From NCBI GenBank assembly GCA_964631605.1, contig CAZVYG010000111.1:1-12442 (forward strand): a stretch of DNA of 12,442 nucleotides. The letters are read 5' to 3'. This document shows positions 1 through 7,328 of this stretch, piece after piece; the first letter of the stretch is position 1; each line of letters opens with the position of its first letter. The position numbers were made by a program, and so were the translations under genes. Under the pieces are notes generated by a model. It was given only the letters and a program-made list of their open reading frames with translations, was not told the origin of the DNA and did no database searches. Source of the DNA: JARKQH01 sp964631605. GTDB lineage: Bacteria; Verrucomicrobiota; Verrucomicrobiia; Limisphaerales; UBA8199.

Positions 1-1
1 C

Positions 2-3000
2 CAGGCCAGCACCTACGCAACCATTGCGCGGGTCAACCGCAGCTCCGGCGAAATGGACACCGGCCGCTATCGCTGGAACTGGCGCCCTCGCGCCACCGAC
101 AATCCCGATGACTGGTCGCCGCTCACCAATCTCATCGCTGTGGTCAACGATTCCCTCGCACCCGGCTACGAGGGTCGGGTTCGAACCTGGATGGACATTC
201 CCAACTTCCTCCGGCCGGTGGCTGTTCACCACATCTGCTGCAGTTGGGACAGTTACGCATACGACCGCGGCAAGAACATGTATGCGTACAAACCCGACAA
301 CCAGCCCTGGCGTTTGCTGATGTGGGACATCGAACTCGCCCTTGGCGCGGGCGGCAACGCCCCTTCCGACAGCATCTACCGCATGTTCGACCAAACCCTT
401 CTGCGGATGATCACCAACACCCCCAGCTTCCACCGCGAATACCTCCGCGCCTTCGAGGAAGCGCTTGACTCCGCGCTTCAACCCGGCGGGGCTGACGCCC
501 TCCTGGACGAGCGCTACGCGAACTTTCTCCAGAATAATGTCCCGATGATCTCTCCCCAGTTCATCAAGAACTTCATCGCGGCCCGGCGCAATTACCTGCT
601 CACCGTGATTCCCACGGCGGCATTCGTGGTAAACAACCCCGCCTACCAACTGGTTTCGGGCGCCAATCTGCTCACACTCACCGGCACCGCCCCGCTGTCG
701 GCTGACCACATCCTCGTCAACGGCATCCCCTATCCCGTCACATGGACCAGCACCACCGCCTGGCGCCTGCAGGTGCCCTTGTCCGCCGGCACCAATTCGC
801 TCACGGTCACGGCGACGGACCGGCACGGAAATGCAATCTCAAATGCGACCGCCAGCCTCACCGCGAACTACACCGGCGGCGCCGTCGCGCCCGAGGGCCA
901 CGTTGTCTTTAACGAGATTCTTTTTCAGCCGGCTCTGGGAGGGGCTCAGTTCGTGGAACTCCTCAACACTCACTCCAATTTCACCTTCGATCTCTCCGGC
1001 TGGGCCCTCCACGGCCTGGCCTATGCTTTCCCGCCAGGCTCAACGCTTCCCCCCCGAGGCTTCCTGGTCCTTTGCAACGACCCCTTCGCCTTCAGCCAAA
1101 CCTATGGTCTGACCAATGTTCCGTTTGGTGTTTTTGACGGCAGGCTGGACGAGGACGGCGAAACCCTGACTCTGCTTCGGCCCGGCGCCGGCACAAACCA
1201 AATCGTCGTTGACCGGGTTCGTTACGAAGCCGCCGCGCCCTGGCCGTCCGCCACCAACGGTATCTCGCTTCAGCTCGCTGACCCGGCCCAGGACAACAGC
1301 CGGGTGGCCAATTGGGCCATTCGCATCCCGACCAATCTCCCGGCGGCGACCCCTCAGTGGGTTTATGTCACCGCCACCGCCACTCTCTCCAGCTCCGCCT
1401 CCCGCCTCTACCTTTACCTCGGTTCGGCCGGCGAAATCCATGTTGACGACGTGGTTCTGGTTGCGGGCAGCGTGCCGGGCAGTGGCCCCAACCTGGTCAC
1501 CAATGGCGGCTTCGAAGCCGCTCTGGCGGGTTCCTGGTCGCTCACCTCGGATTTTACCAATTCAATCCTCAGCACGACCGTAAAACATTCGGGCAACTCG
1601 AGCCTGCGCATGATCGCCACCGCCCCCGGCTCGGGTGGCAACGATTCGGTTTACCAAGTGCTTGGCTCCACCCTGCCCGCGGGCAGCGTTTACTCGCTGA
1701 GTTTTTGGTATCTCCAAAACACCAATGGCACGCCGTTCATCGCCCGACTGCAAAACTCAACCTCAACCAGCGGCCTGTTCGTTTCGCTGGATCCGCTGCT
1801 GCCCTCCACCGGGCCAACCTTCATCCCCGGCGCAACGCCAGGCCAGCCCAACAACGTGGCCGCGAGCCTGCCGCCATTCCCGCCCCTCTGGCTCAATGAA
1901 GTCCAACCCCATAATCTCAGCGGCCCCCTCGACAATTTCGGCCAGCCCGAACCTTGGATCGAGCTTTACAACACCGGCAGCTCCCCCTTGAGTCTTGCCG
2001 GCTACTACTTGACTGATTCATACGACCAACTGACTCAATGGCCGTTCCCCACCAACGCCGTCATAGCGTCAAACGGTTTCCTCGTGGTCTGGTGCGATGG
2101 CGCGCCGGAGCAAACCACGAGCCATGTTTTTCACACTGCCTTCCGCCTGGCTGCAAGCGGCGGTCCCCTGCTCCTGACTCGCACCCTGAGTAACGGCGTC
2201 CAAATCGTTGATTACCTCAACTACCCGGCCCTCCCCGCCAACTGGAGTTACGGTGACCTTCCCGATGCCCAGCCGTTTTATCGCAACTCCATGTTCTTCG
2301 CCACTCCGGGGGCGACGAATAACGACGCCGTCGCTCCGCTCACCGTCTTCATCAACGAATGGCTCGCCGACAACGTCCGCACCCTTGCCGATCCCGCCGA
2401 TGGCGACTATGAAGACTGGTTTGAACTTTTCAATTGCGGCACTAATGCCGCCAACCTCGGCGGCTGTTTCCTCACCGACAACCTGAGCAACCGATTCCAG
2501 TTCCAAATCCCCGACAACGGACATTACGTCATGGCTCCGGGTGGTTACCTCCTGGTCTGGGCCGACAACGAAGCGAACCAGAACTCCACCAACCGGCCCG
2601 ATCTCCACGTTCCCTTCGCTTTGAGCAAGGGCGGTGAAGCCCTCGGGCTTTTTGCCTCCGACGGCACCCCCATTGACATCGTCACATTCGGCCCCCAGAC
2701 CAACGATGTGAGCCAGGGCCGCTTCCCCGATGCCAGCGCCGCCATCTTCACCATGACCAGCCCCACCCCGCGCGCCCCCAACCTGCTCCCCAACTCGCCT
2801 CCTTCCCTGGCGCCCATTGCCGACCGGTTTGTCACCCTCGGCCAGACCCTTGCTTACACCGTAACCGCCTCCGACGCCGAGGCCCCGCCGCAAACGCTTC
2901 TGTTTGGTCTCTCGAACGCCGTGGCCGGCGCCCACATCGGCCCCACCAGCGGCCTGCTCACCTGGACGCCTGCCGCGGCGCCCTCGACCAACACCTTTAC

Positions 3001-3289
3001 GGTGGTGGTCAGCGATAATGGGGTGCCGCCACTTAGCGCGACCCGGAGCTTCACCGTCACCGTGCTCCTGCCGCCGACATTGGCTTTCAGTGTCGTCGGC
3101 CCCGACCTCGTTTTCGAATGGACCTCCGTTCCCGGACAACTCTACCAACTGGACTACAAGGACGACTTGAACGAGCCGGAATGGCGGGCGGCCAGCCCAG
3201 TGATCAGCGGCACCGGCGCCACCCTCTCTTTTACTGCCTCCAGCGAATTCTCCTCTCAACGCTTCTTTCGCCTGCGTCTCCCGCCCTAG
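2..3289 (+). CDS. CotH-type / lamin-tail-domain surface protein, C-terminal 1095 residues (5' end outside window)
   Basis: The frame is open from base 2 with no start, so the N-terminus lies upstream. Residues (counted from base 2) 1 to about 190 look like the end of a CotH kinase-like domain, with NMYAYKPDNQPWRLLMWDIE as the recognisable block. Residues about 200-290 form a beta-rich module resembling glucodextranase domain B (VNGIPYPV ... AGTNSLTVTATDRHGN). Three lamin-tail domains start near residues 300 (VVFNEILF), 629 (LWLNEVQP) and 780 (VFINEWLA), each followed by W/F-ELxN and a glycine-rich 'GYFLTD'-type strand. A carbohydrate-binding-like cassette lies at about 440-600. A putative Ig/cadherin-like domain (about 934-1023) and a C-terminal module of the 'GQLYQLDYKDDL ... 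FFRLRLPP' type end the protein. It is probably secreted or displayed at the surface; its signal peptide, if present, is not in the window. No C-terminal transmembrane anchor is visible. The family is secure; the substrate or role is unknown. Confidence 0.88.
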   Translation, partial: QASTYATIARVNRSSGEMDTGRYRWNWRPRATDNPDDWSPLTNLIAVVNDSLAPGYEGRVRTWMDIPNFLRPVAVHHICCSWDSYAYDRGKNMYAYKPDNQPWRLLMWDIELALGAGGNAPSDSIYRMFDQTLLRMITNTPSFHREYLRAFEEALDSALQPGGADALLDERYANFLQNNVPMISPQFIKNFIAARRNYLLTVIPTAAFVVNNPAYQLVSGANLLTLTGTAPLSADHILVNGIPYPVTWTSTTAWRLQVPLSAGTNSLTVTATDRHGNAISNATASLTANYTGGAVAPEGHVVFNEILFQPALGGAQFVELLNTHSNFTFDLSGWALHGLAYAFPPGSTLPPRGFLVLCNDPFAFSQTYGLTNVPFGVFDGRLDEDGETLTLLRPGAGTNQIVVDRVRYEAAAPWPSATNGISLQLADPAQDNSRVANWAIRIPTNLPAATPQWVYVTATATLSSSASRLYLYLGSAGEIHVDDVVLVAGSVPGSGPNLVTNGGFEAALAGSWSLTSDFTNSILSTTVKHSGNSSLRMIATAPGSGGNDSVYQVLGSTLPAGSVYSLSFWYLQNTNGTPFIARLQNSTSTSGLFVSLDPLLPSTGPTFIPGATPGQPNNVAASLPPFPPLWLNEVQPHNLSGPLDNFGQPEPWIELYNTGSSPLSLAGYYLTDSYDQLTQWPFPTNAVIASNGFLVVWCDGAPEQTTSHVFHTAFRLAASGGPLLLTRTLSNGVQIVDYLNYPALPANWSYGDLPDAQPFYRNSMFFATPGATNNDAVAPLTVFINEWLADNVRTLADPADGDYEDWFELFNCGTNAANLGGCFLTDNLSNRFQFQIPDNGHYVMAPGGYLLVWADNEANQNSTNRPDLHVPFALSKGGEALGLFASDGTPIDIVTFGPQTNDVSQGRFPDASAAIFTMTSPTPRAPNLLPNSPPSLAPIADRFVTLGQTLAYTVTASDAEAPPQTLLFGLSNAVAGAHIGPTSGLLTWTPAAAPSTNTFTVVVSDNGVPPLSATRSFTVTVLLPPTLAFSVVGPDLVFEWTSVPGQLYQLDYKDDLNEPEWRAASPVISGTGATLSFTASSEFSSQRFFRLRLPP

Positions 3290-3354
3290 TTTGCGGAAAG
3301 CCGCCTGGTTGAAGTGGCGAATGGGGGTGCGGCGCGGGTTCCGGGGGGGACTGC

Positions 3355-4332
3355 TCAACGCGCAAACAGGCGGCGGATGACTTCCTCGATGGGCACTTCC
3401 TGGATGTCAATGTCGCTGACGGGCAGCTCATCCAGGAGGGCCTTGCAAACGGGAATGACCCGGTCTCGCTTCACCTTGAGTTGGATGCTGCCGGCGGTGT
3501 GTTCCAACACCTCGCCATACTTCGACAGGCCCTCGACCGGGCAGTCGGCGGACGTCTCGCATTGGATTCGGACCAGCTTTGAGTCCGCAAAGCGATCCAC
3601 CACGTCGCTGAGCAGGCCGTCGAAGAAAATGGTGCCGTGGTCAATGATGATCACCCGTTTACACAACGCTTCGATGTCGGCCATGTAGTGGCTGGTGAGG
3701 AGGATCGTGGTCTGGCGCCGGGCATTGTGGTCCCGGAGGAATTCGCGAACGGTCTTTTGCGATACGACGTCCAGGCCGATGGTGGGCTCGTCCAGAAACA
3801 ACACTTTGGGCTGATGCAACAGCGCCGCGATCAATTCCATCTTGGTCCGTTCCCCCAGCGACAGCTCCCGCACGCTCACATTCAACTTGTCGCGGACCCC
3901 GAGCAACTCGCTCATTTCCCCGACCCGCCGCTCCCGCTCGGGGCGGGGGATGCCGTAGATTTCGGCATTGAGTTCGAGTGATTCCCGGGCCGGGAGGTCC
4001 CACCACAACTGGTTTTTTTGGCCCAGCAACAGGGCGAACTGGCGGCGATAGCCGTCCTGGCGCTCCCAGGGGACATAGCCGAGCACCCGGGCCATGCCGC
4101 TGGTTGGGTACAAGAGGCCCGACAGCATCTTCAGCGTGGTCGTTTTGCCGGCGCCATTGGGTCCCAGAAAACCCACCAGTTCGCCCGGCTCAATGGTGAA
4201 GCTAACCTGTTTGACCGCCTCGAGCTGTTCGTAGTGCCTGCGGAACAGGCCCTTGAGCGCCCCGGCAAAGCCCGGCTGTTTGCGATAGGTGCGGAACACC
4301 TTCGTGAGGCTGTTGACTTCAATGACAGGCAT
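3355..4332 (-). CDS. ABC-2 type exporter ATP-binding protein (COG4586-like)
   Basis: This 325-aa protein is the nucleotide-binding subunit of an ABC exporter and would act at the inner face of the cytoplasmic membrane. Every ATPase motif is present: Walker A GPNGAGKT (residues 57-64), Q-loop Q105 in LLLGQKNQ, signature LSLGE (157-161), Walker B VLFLDEP (177-183), D-loop GLD (186-188) and H-loop His215 in LTSHYMAD. The longer N-terminal region before the first strand (YRKQPGFAGALKGLFRR) and the WDLP and LSLGERTKMEL blocks fit the COG4586 'uncharacterised transport ATPase' group. The last 80 residues form an accessory domain. The expected permeases (COG3694/COG4587 type) are not adjacent: the convergent surface-protein gene lies downstream, with 65 bp between the stops and no strong terminator, and the DUF6125-like gene lies 84 bp upstream. 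No clear Shine-Dalgarno precedes the ATG. The substrate cannot be inferred. Confidence 0.93.
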   Translation of the reverse strand: MPVIEVNSLTKVFRTYRKQPGFAGALKGLFRRHYEQLEAVKQVSFTIEPGELVGFLGPNGAGKTTTLKMLSGLLYPTSGMARVLGYVPWERQDGYRRQFALLLGQKNQLWWDLPARESLELNAEIYGIPRPERERRVGEMSELLGVRDKLNVSVRELSLGERTKMELIAALLHQPKVLFLDEPTIGLDVVSQKTVREFLRDHNARRQTTILLTSHYMADIEALCKRVIIIDHGTIFFDGLLSDVVDRFADSKLVRIQCETSADCPVEGLSKYGEVLEHTAGSIQLKVKRDRVIPVCKALLDELPVSDIDIQEVPIEEVIRRLFAR

Positions 4333-4416
4333 TTGCTTGGTGCGGTCGGCGCGACAAGTCCACGGTGGCCGCGCCGGCTTTCTTAACCTTTCGCGGGACG
4401 CGGCGCAATGGCGATA

Positions 4417-4947
4417 TCAGGTTTGACCCGCGCCGGGACAGGTGAAACGCCATTGGCAATACATCTCGGGCGGGTGCGGACCGGGCGGCGCGAACCGGCA
4501 CTCGACCCGGATGCGGTCGTCCACTGCGGCCGCAATACTGCGGAACTCCGCCTCGTGCATGGCCCGGCAGGCATATTCCCCCAACCCCCGCTTCAAGCGC
4601 GCCTCCTGCACCGGACAGGTTGGCACCGACAGAATCACCTCGTCATCCCGTTGCTCGATTTCGTATCCGATGAGAATGCTCCAGGGATAGTACCGAAGCA
4701 CCTCGACCAGGCCGCGGAGGCCCTTGTCCCGAATGTCAAAGCGCGCCACCAAGTCCCTGGCCGCCAGCCCCCCCACCCGGCCCCAGACTTTCTCATTGAT
4801 TTGCTCGGCTGCGTCCTGCCCGAACCGTTCGGTCAGGTAGATGAACCAGAAGGCATCCATCACCCGGTAATGGCGCAGGAAAAAGTCTATGTAACTTCGC
4901 AGCGCCGGCGCGTCCATTTCCTGGAAGACTTGCGGGTCGGTTTTCAT
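4417..4947 (-). CDS. DUF6125-like four-cysteine protein of unknown function
   Basis: I read a 176-aa soluble protein starting at the ATG at 4947, because a G-rich ribosome-binding site sits just before it. An upstream in-frame ATG (5037) would add 30 unconvincing residues and run through the divergent spacer. The N-terminal half is helical (MDAPALRSYIDFFLRHYRVM). The C-terminal half carries Cys111 (CPVQEARLKRG), Cys127 (GEYACRAMHEAEF), Cys150 (RVEC) and Cys164 (MYCQWRF), plus Cys170. This order and spacing resemble the DUF6125 family and, more distantly, L-2-amino-thiazoline-4-carboxylic acid hydrolase-like proteins; I infer a metal or cofactor site from the cysteines. There are no transmembrane segments or signal peptide. 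It is probably the first gene of a transcript continuing into the ABC ATPase (84-bp gap), but no functional link is known. Family assignment is from memory of the motif and moderately sure; function is not known. Confidence 0.78.
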   Translation of the reverse strand: MKTDPQVFQEMDAPALRSYIDFFLRHYRVMDAFWFIYLTERFGQDAAEQINEKVWGRVGGLAARDLVARFDIRDKGLRGLVEVLRYYPWSILIGYEIEQRDDEVILSVPTCPVQEARLKRGLGEYACRAMHEAEFRSIAAAVDDRIRVECRFAPPGPHPPEMYCQWRFTCPGAGQT

Positions 4948-4951
4948 TATG

Positions 4952-4957
4952 CCCCCC
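4952..4957 (-). promoter_or_regulatory. G-run ribosome-binding site that fixes the start of the DUF6125-like gene
   Basis: On the minus strand six G residues are followed by CATA and then ATG. The run can pair with an anti-Shine-Dalgarno CCUCC with slight mismatch. It supports the internal ATG at 4947 over the earlier in-frame ATG at 5037. The 4-nt gap is short if the last Gs are used and about 6 nt if the first four are. It lies partly inside the left arm of the inverted repeat in this spacer. Confidence 0.5.
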
Positions 4958-5009
4958 AGTGTAGGGCTTGCGTCAGTTTGCTCAAGCCGGGTTCGTGGCT
5001 TACACTGGG
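4955..5009. promoter_or_regulatory. Nested inverted repeat in the divergent spacer (possible operator or mRNA structure)
   Basis: The 80-bp spacer between two divergent genes contains a perfect 9-bp inverted repeat, CCCAGTGTA at 4955-4963 and TACACTGGG at 5001-5009. Inside it is a second 6-bp pair, GGCTTG at 4965-4970 and CAAGCC at 4983-4988. The outer arms touch the G-rich ribosome-binding sequence of the minus-strand gene on the left and the GGGAG sequence (5007-5011) before the plus-strand gene on the right. The repeats are seen directly. A role as regulator binding site, or as a hairpin hiding both ribosome-binding sites, is inference. No clear -35/-10 pair was found here. Confidence 0.5.
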
Positions 5010-5027
5010 AGCGGAACTTTTGAATGC

Positions 5028-5861
5028 ATGGCAGCAAAACGGCCAGAACGAGGCGCGGCGCGGCGGGAAACCGGCGGCTTCACGTTGATTGAGCTGCTGG
5101 TGGTCATTGCCATTATTGCGATATTGGCGTCGCTGCTGCTGCCAGCGCTCAGCCGCAGCAAACAGCAGGCCGCCACCGTCTCCTGCCTGAACAACCTGAA
5201 GCAATTGCAGACCTGCTGGCAGCTTTACACGTCGGATTACCAGGACCGTCTTCCGCCCAACAACTCGGTCTATGCCATCGGCACAACCCCAACCGAACTG
5301 CTGCGAGGCGCTTCGTGGTGCCTCGGCGTGACCCGCACCGACACCTCGACCACCAACATCGAGCAAGGGTTGCTTTTCCCGTATAACCGTTCGGTGGCCA
5401 TTTATCATTGTCCTTCGGACCGGTCCACGGTCGAGGACGCCTCGGGCAAAAAGCTGTCGCAGCTTCGCACGCGCAGCTACAACATGTCACAGTCGGTCAA
5501 TGGCTGGCCCGATTTTGATTGGTTTAACAACAGCCTCATGCCGAGTTTCCAGAAGTTCACGCAAATCAGCCGGCCGGGCACCGACCAGTTGTTTGTCTTT
5601 CTGGATGTGCACGAGGACGAGATTCTGGATGCGCACTTCGGGATTCCGACCGCCGAGCGGTTTCCCGGGGCCAACAACTGGTGGGACGTTCCCGCCAACC
5701 GGCACAGCCAGGGCGCGTGTCTGTCGTTTGCCGACGGTCATGCCGAGCGATGGCGGTGGAAGTACCCGAAGTTTTTCAACGGCTGGCCCAAGCCGGTGCC
5801 GCCCGAGGAACGCCCCGACTACGAACGGGTGCAGGCGGGGGTCCGTCAGTATTGGAATTAG
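5028..5861 (+). CDS. Type II secretion pseudopilin-like protein (DUF1559-type, H-X9-DG)
   Basis: This is a 277-aa prepilin-like protein. I chose the ATG at 5028 because it places the prepilin peptidase site normally: a basic leader of 17 residues ends in TGG, followed by FTLIELLVVIAIIAILASLL. Cleavage after Gly17 leaves Phe18 as the first residue, with Glu22 at +5. A GGGAG/GCGGA stretch lies 11-16 nt before this ATG. The hydrophobic helix spans about 18-42, then comes SCLNNLKQLQTCWQLYTSDY, typical of DUF1559-like proteins, and a C-terminal H-X9-DG motif at His226 to Asp236-Gly237. Such proteins are inserted by type II secretion/pilus machinery and occur in many paralogous copies in Planctomycetota and Verrucomicrobiota. 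No other secretion gene is adjacent, so this looks like a stand-alone paralogue. Its TAG stop overlaps the converging gene's TAA. Confidence 0.9.
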   Translation: MAAKRPERGAARRETGGFTLIELLVVIAIIAILASLLLPALSRSKQQAATVSCLNNLKQLQTCWQLYTSDYQDRLPPNNSVYAIGTTPTELLRGASWCLGVTRTDTSTTNIEQGLLFPYNRSVAIYHCPSDRSTVEDASGKKLSQLRTRSYNMSQSVNGWPDFDWFNNSLMPSFQKFTQISRPGTDQLFVFLDVHEDEILDAHFGIPTAERFPGANNWWDVPANRHSQGACLSFADGHAERWRWKYPKFFNGWPKPVPPEERPDYERVQAGVRQYWN

Positions 5862-7318
5862 GCTGCCAGCGCGGCTTCGAGCCGGCGCCAGAGGTCTTCG
5901 GGGTCCTCAAGCCCCACGGAAATGCGGATGAGATGACGGGACACGCCGCAGGATTCGGCCCAGTCCAACTCGGTGTAGTGGGCCAACAGGGTGAAGGGGC
6001 AGGCGAGGGTAAAGACGGTTCCGAGGCTGGGCCCTTTACAAACCTCCAGGCGGTCGTAAATGGCCGGCGAGCGGGAGTCGGCATGGTGCGGCAGGAAGGT
6101 GATGAGCGCGCCCCATCCGCCATCCGGCCGCCGCACGGCTTCGTAGGCCTCGCCAAACTCCCATTTGGGGTACCAGACGCGGGCAATGGCCGGATGCCGG
6201 CGGAGCCGCTCGGCCAGCAGCAGGCCGCTGGCGTTGTGCCGGCGCATCCGCTCCACAAAGCCCCGCGCCTGGGCTTCGATGACAGCGGCGTCTTCGCCCC
6301 ACAAGAGCTCCTCATGTTGTTCCTGAAGGATCGGTTTCAGTTCGGCATGGAGCGGAGAGCGTGGATTGCAGATGACGGCGCCGCCCATGGCCTCGGCCGT
6401 GCCAACCACAAACTTGGTCAAGCTGGTCGCCACGAGGTCGGCGTAAGGGGAAAGGTCCACGTTAGCCGGGGTGGCAACCACGTCGTCGGCGACCAACGGG
6501 ACACGGGCTTGGCGGATGAGGGGGCTGATGCAGCGGAGGTCTGCCAAGCCGAGCAAGGGGTTGCCGGGAATTTCGCCGAAACAGGCTGCGACCGGCTGTT
6601 TGGCGAGCAGCGCCTGCAAATCCTCTTCGATGCGGTCGAGGTTGTGGAGGAGGATGCTTCCCTGCCCCAGTTTTTGCTGCAACTTGAGCGTGTCCACGTA
6701 GGGGAAACCCAACTGGACGGTCGGCTGTCCGGGCCGGCGGCGGGATACGGTTTGGAGCGCGGTGGCCTGCGCCGCCATCCCCGTCGGCGTTAGAAACACA
6801 TCGTCCTCGGCGCAGTCATAAAACCCCGCCAGGTGCCGGCGCAAGGCCCGCCTTGCTTCTTCATCCTCCGGTCTGGAGGTTCGTCCGGCCAGGCAGGCTT
6901 CCGCCTGGCGGGAGGAGACGATCAGGCCGGTATGCTGCCAGAAATCCTTCAGGGCGACGCTTCCCTCCGCTGCGGTGACCACTCCCCAAACTCCGTGAGC
7001 TGAAACCGCCTCGGCGGGCGCTCCGCTGGCACGCTGGACATGGCGGGCCGCCCACCGCGCCACCCGCGGAGAGGGGAACGGCAGGCACGTTCGGCCGCCG
7101 CCCAGGCGCTGCGCGAGCCGGCCAACGCTGGGATGCACGACGAAGCGCGGATAACCGGTGGTGACCCGCTGTTGAATGGAGGATGTTTTCTCCTCGTAAT
7201 CCACAACGTCCTGCCAGCGGGGCAGCGCCATCGAAACCGCATGCAGCGAGTCGGGGATCGGGAGACCCAATTGGTCGGCGCGCCAGATCGGGTTGGTGAG
7301 CAGTGCGTGGCTGGACAT
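5858..7318 (-). CDS. PLP-dependent Cys/Met-metabolism enzyme, fungal STR2/MET7-type cystathionine gamma-synthase-like
   Basis: This 486-aa fold-type I PLP enzyme (Cys_Met_Meta_PP family) is about 100 residues longer than its neighbour. The ATG at 7318 is 10 nt after the upstream gene's stop; the open frame continues further upstream, but that part is a shadow of the upstream gene. The PLP lysine is Lys302 in ATSLTKFVVG, the pyridine-binding Asp is probably Asp278 in LVADDVVAT, and Asn253-Pro254 match the conserved ESPTNP block. The N-terminal extension carries IPDSLHAVSMALPRWQDVV (21-39), YEE and TTGYPRF (53-59). The C-terminal part has KGPSLGTVFTL, LLAHYTELDWA and LIRISVGLE. From memory, these are signatures of fungal-type cystathionine gamma-synthases, which condense an activated homoserine with cysteine. 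The aligned phosphate-binding region is altered (PTGMAAQATAL). Its position suggests translational coupling to the first gene. The exact reaction is inferred. Confidence 0.87.
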   Translation of the reverse strand: MSSHALLTNPIWRADQLGLPIPDSLHAVSMALPRWQDVVDYEEKTSSIQQRVTTGYPRFVVHPSVGRLAQRLGGGRTCLPFPSPRVARWAARHVQRASGAPAEAVSAHGVWGVVTAAEGSVALKDFWQHTGLIVSSRQAEACLAGRTSRPEDEEARRALRRHLAGFYDCAEDDVFLTPTGMAAQATALQTVSRRRPGQPTVQLGFPYVDTLKLQQKLGQGSILLHNLDRIEEDLQALLAKQPVAACFGEIPGNPLLGLADLRCISPLIRQARVPLVADDVVATPANVDLSPYADLVATSLTKFVVGTAEAMGGAVICNPRSPLHAELKPILQEQHEELLWGEDAAVIEAQARGFVERMRRHNASGLLLAERLRRHPAIARVWYPKWEFGEAYEAVRRPDGGWGALITFLPHHADSRSPAIYDRLEVCKGPSLGTVFTLACPFTLLAHYTELDWAESCGVSRHLIRISVGLEDPEDLWRRLEAALAA

Positions 7319-7328
7319 AGGTTTTCGG

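Noticed and set aside
3290..3354. Possible bidirectional terminator between the convergent surface-protein and ABC genes
   Set aside because: Only a 4-bp GCGG/CCGC stem without a T-run was found.
2069..3358. A 429-codon open frame on the minus strand opposite the surface-protein gene
   Set aside because: It is antisense to clear lamin-tail and Ig-like domains and is a Gly/Arg/Val-rich translation with no recognisable motif. Long antisense frames are expected at this GC content.
5681..6793. A 370-codon plus-strand open frame opposite the STR2/MET7-like gene
   Set aside because: The minus strand encodes a well-conserved enzyme here. The plus-strand translation is low in hydrophobic pattern and motif-free.
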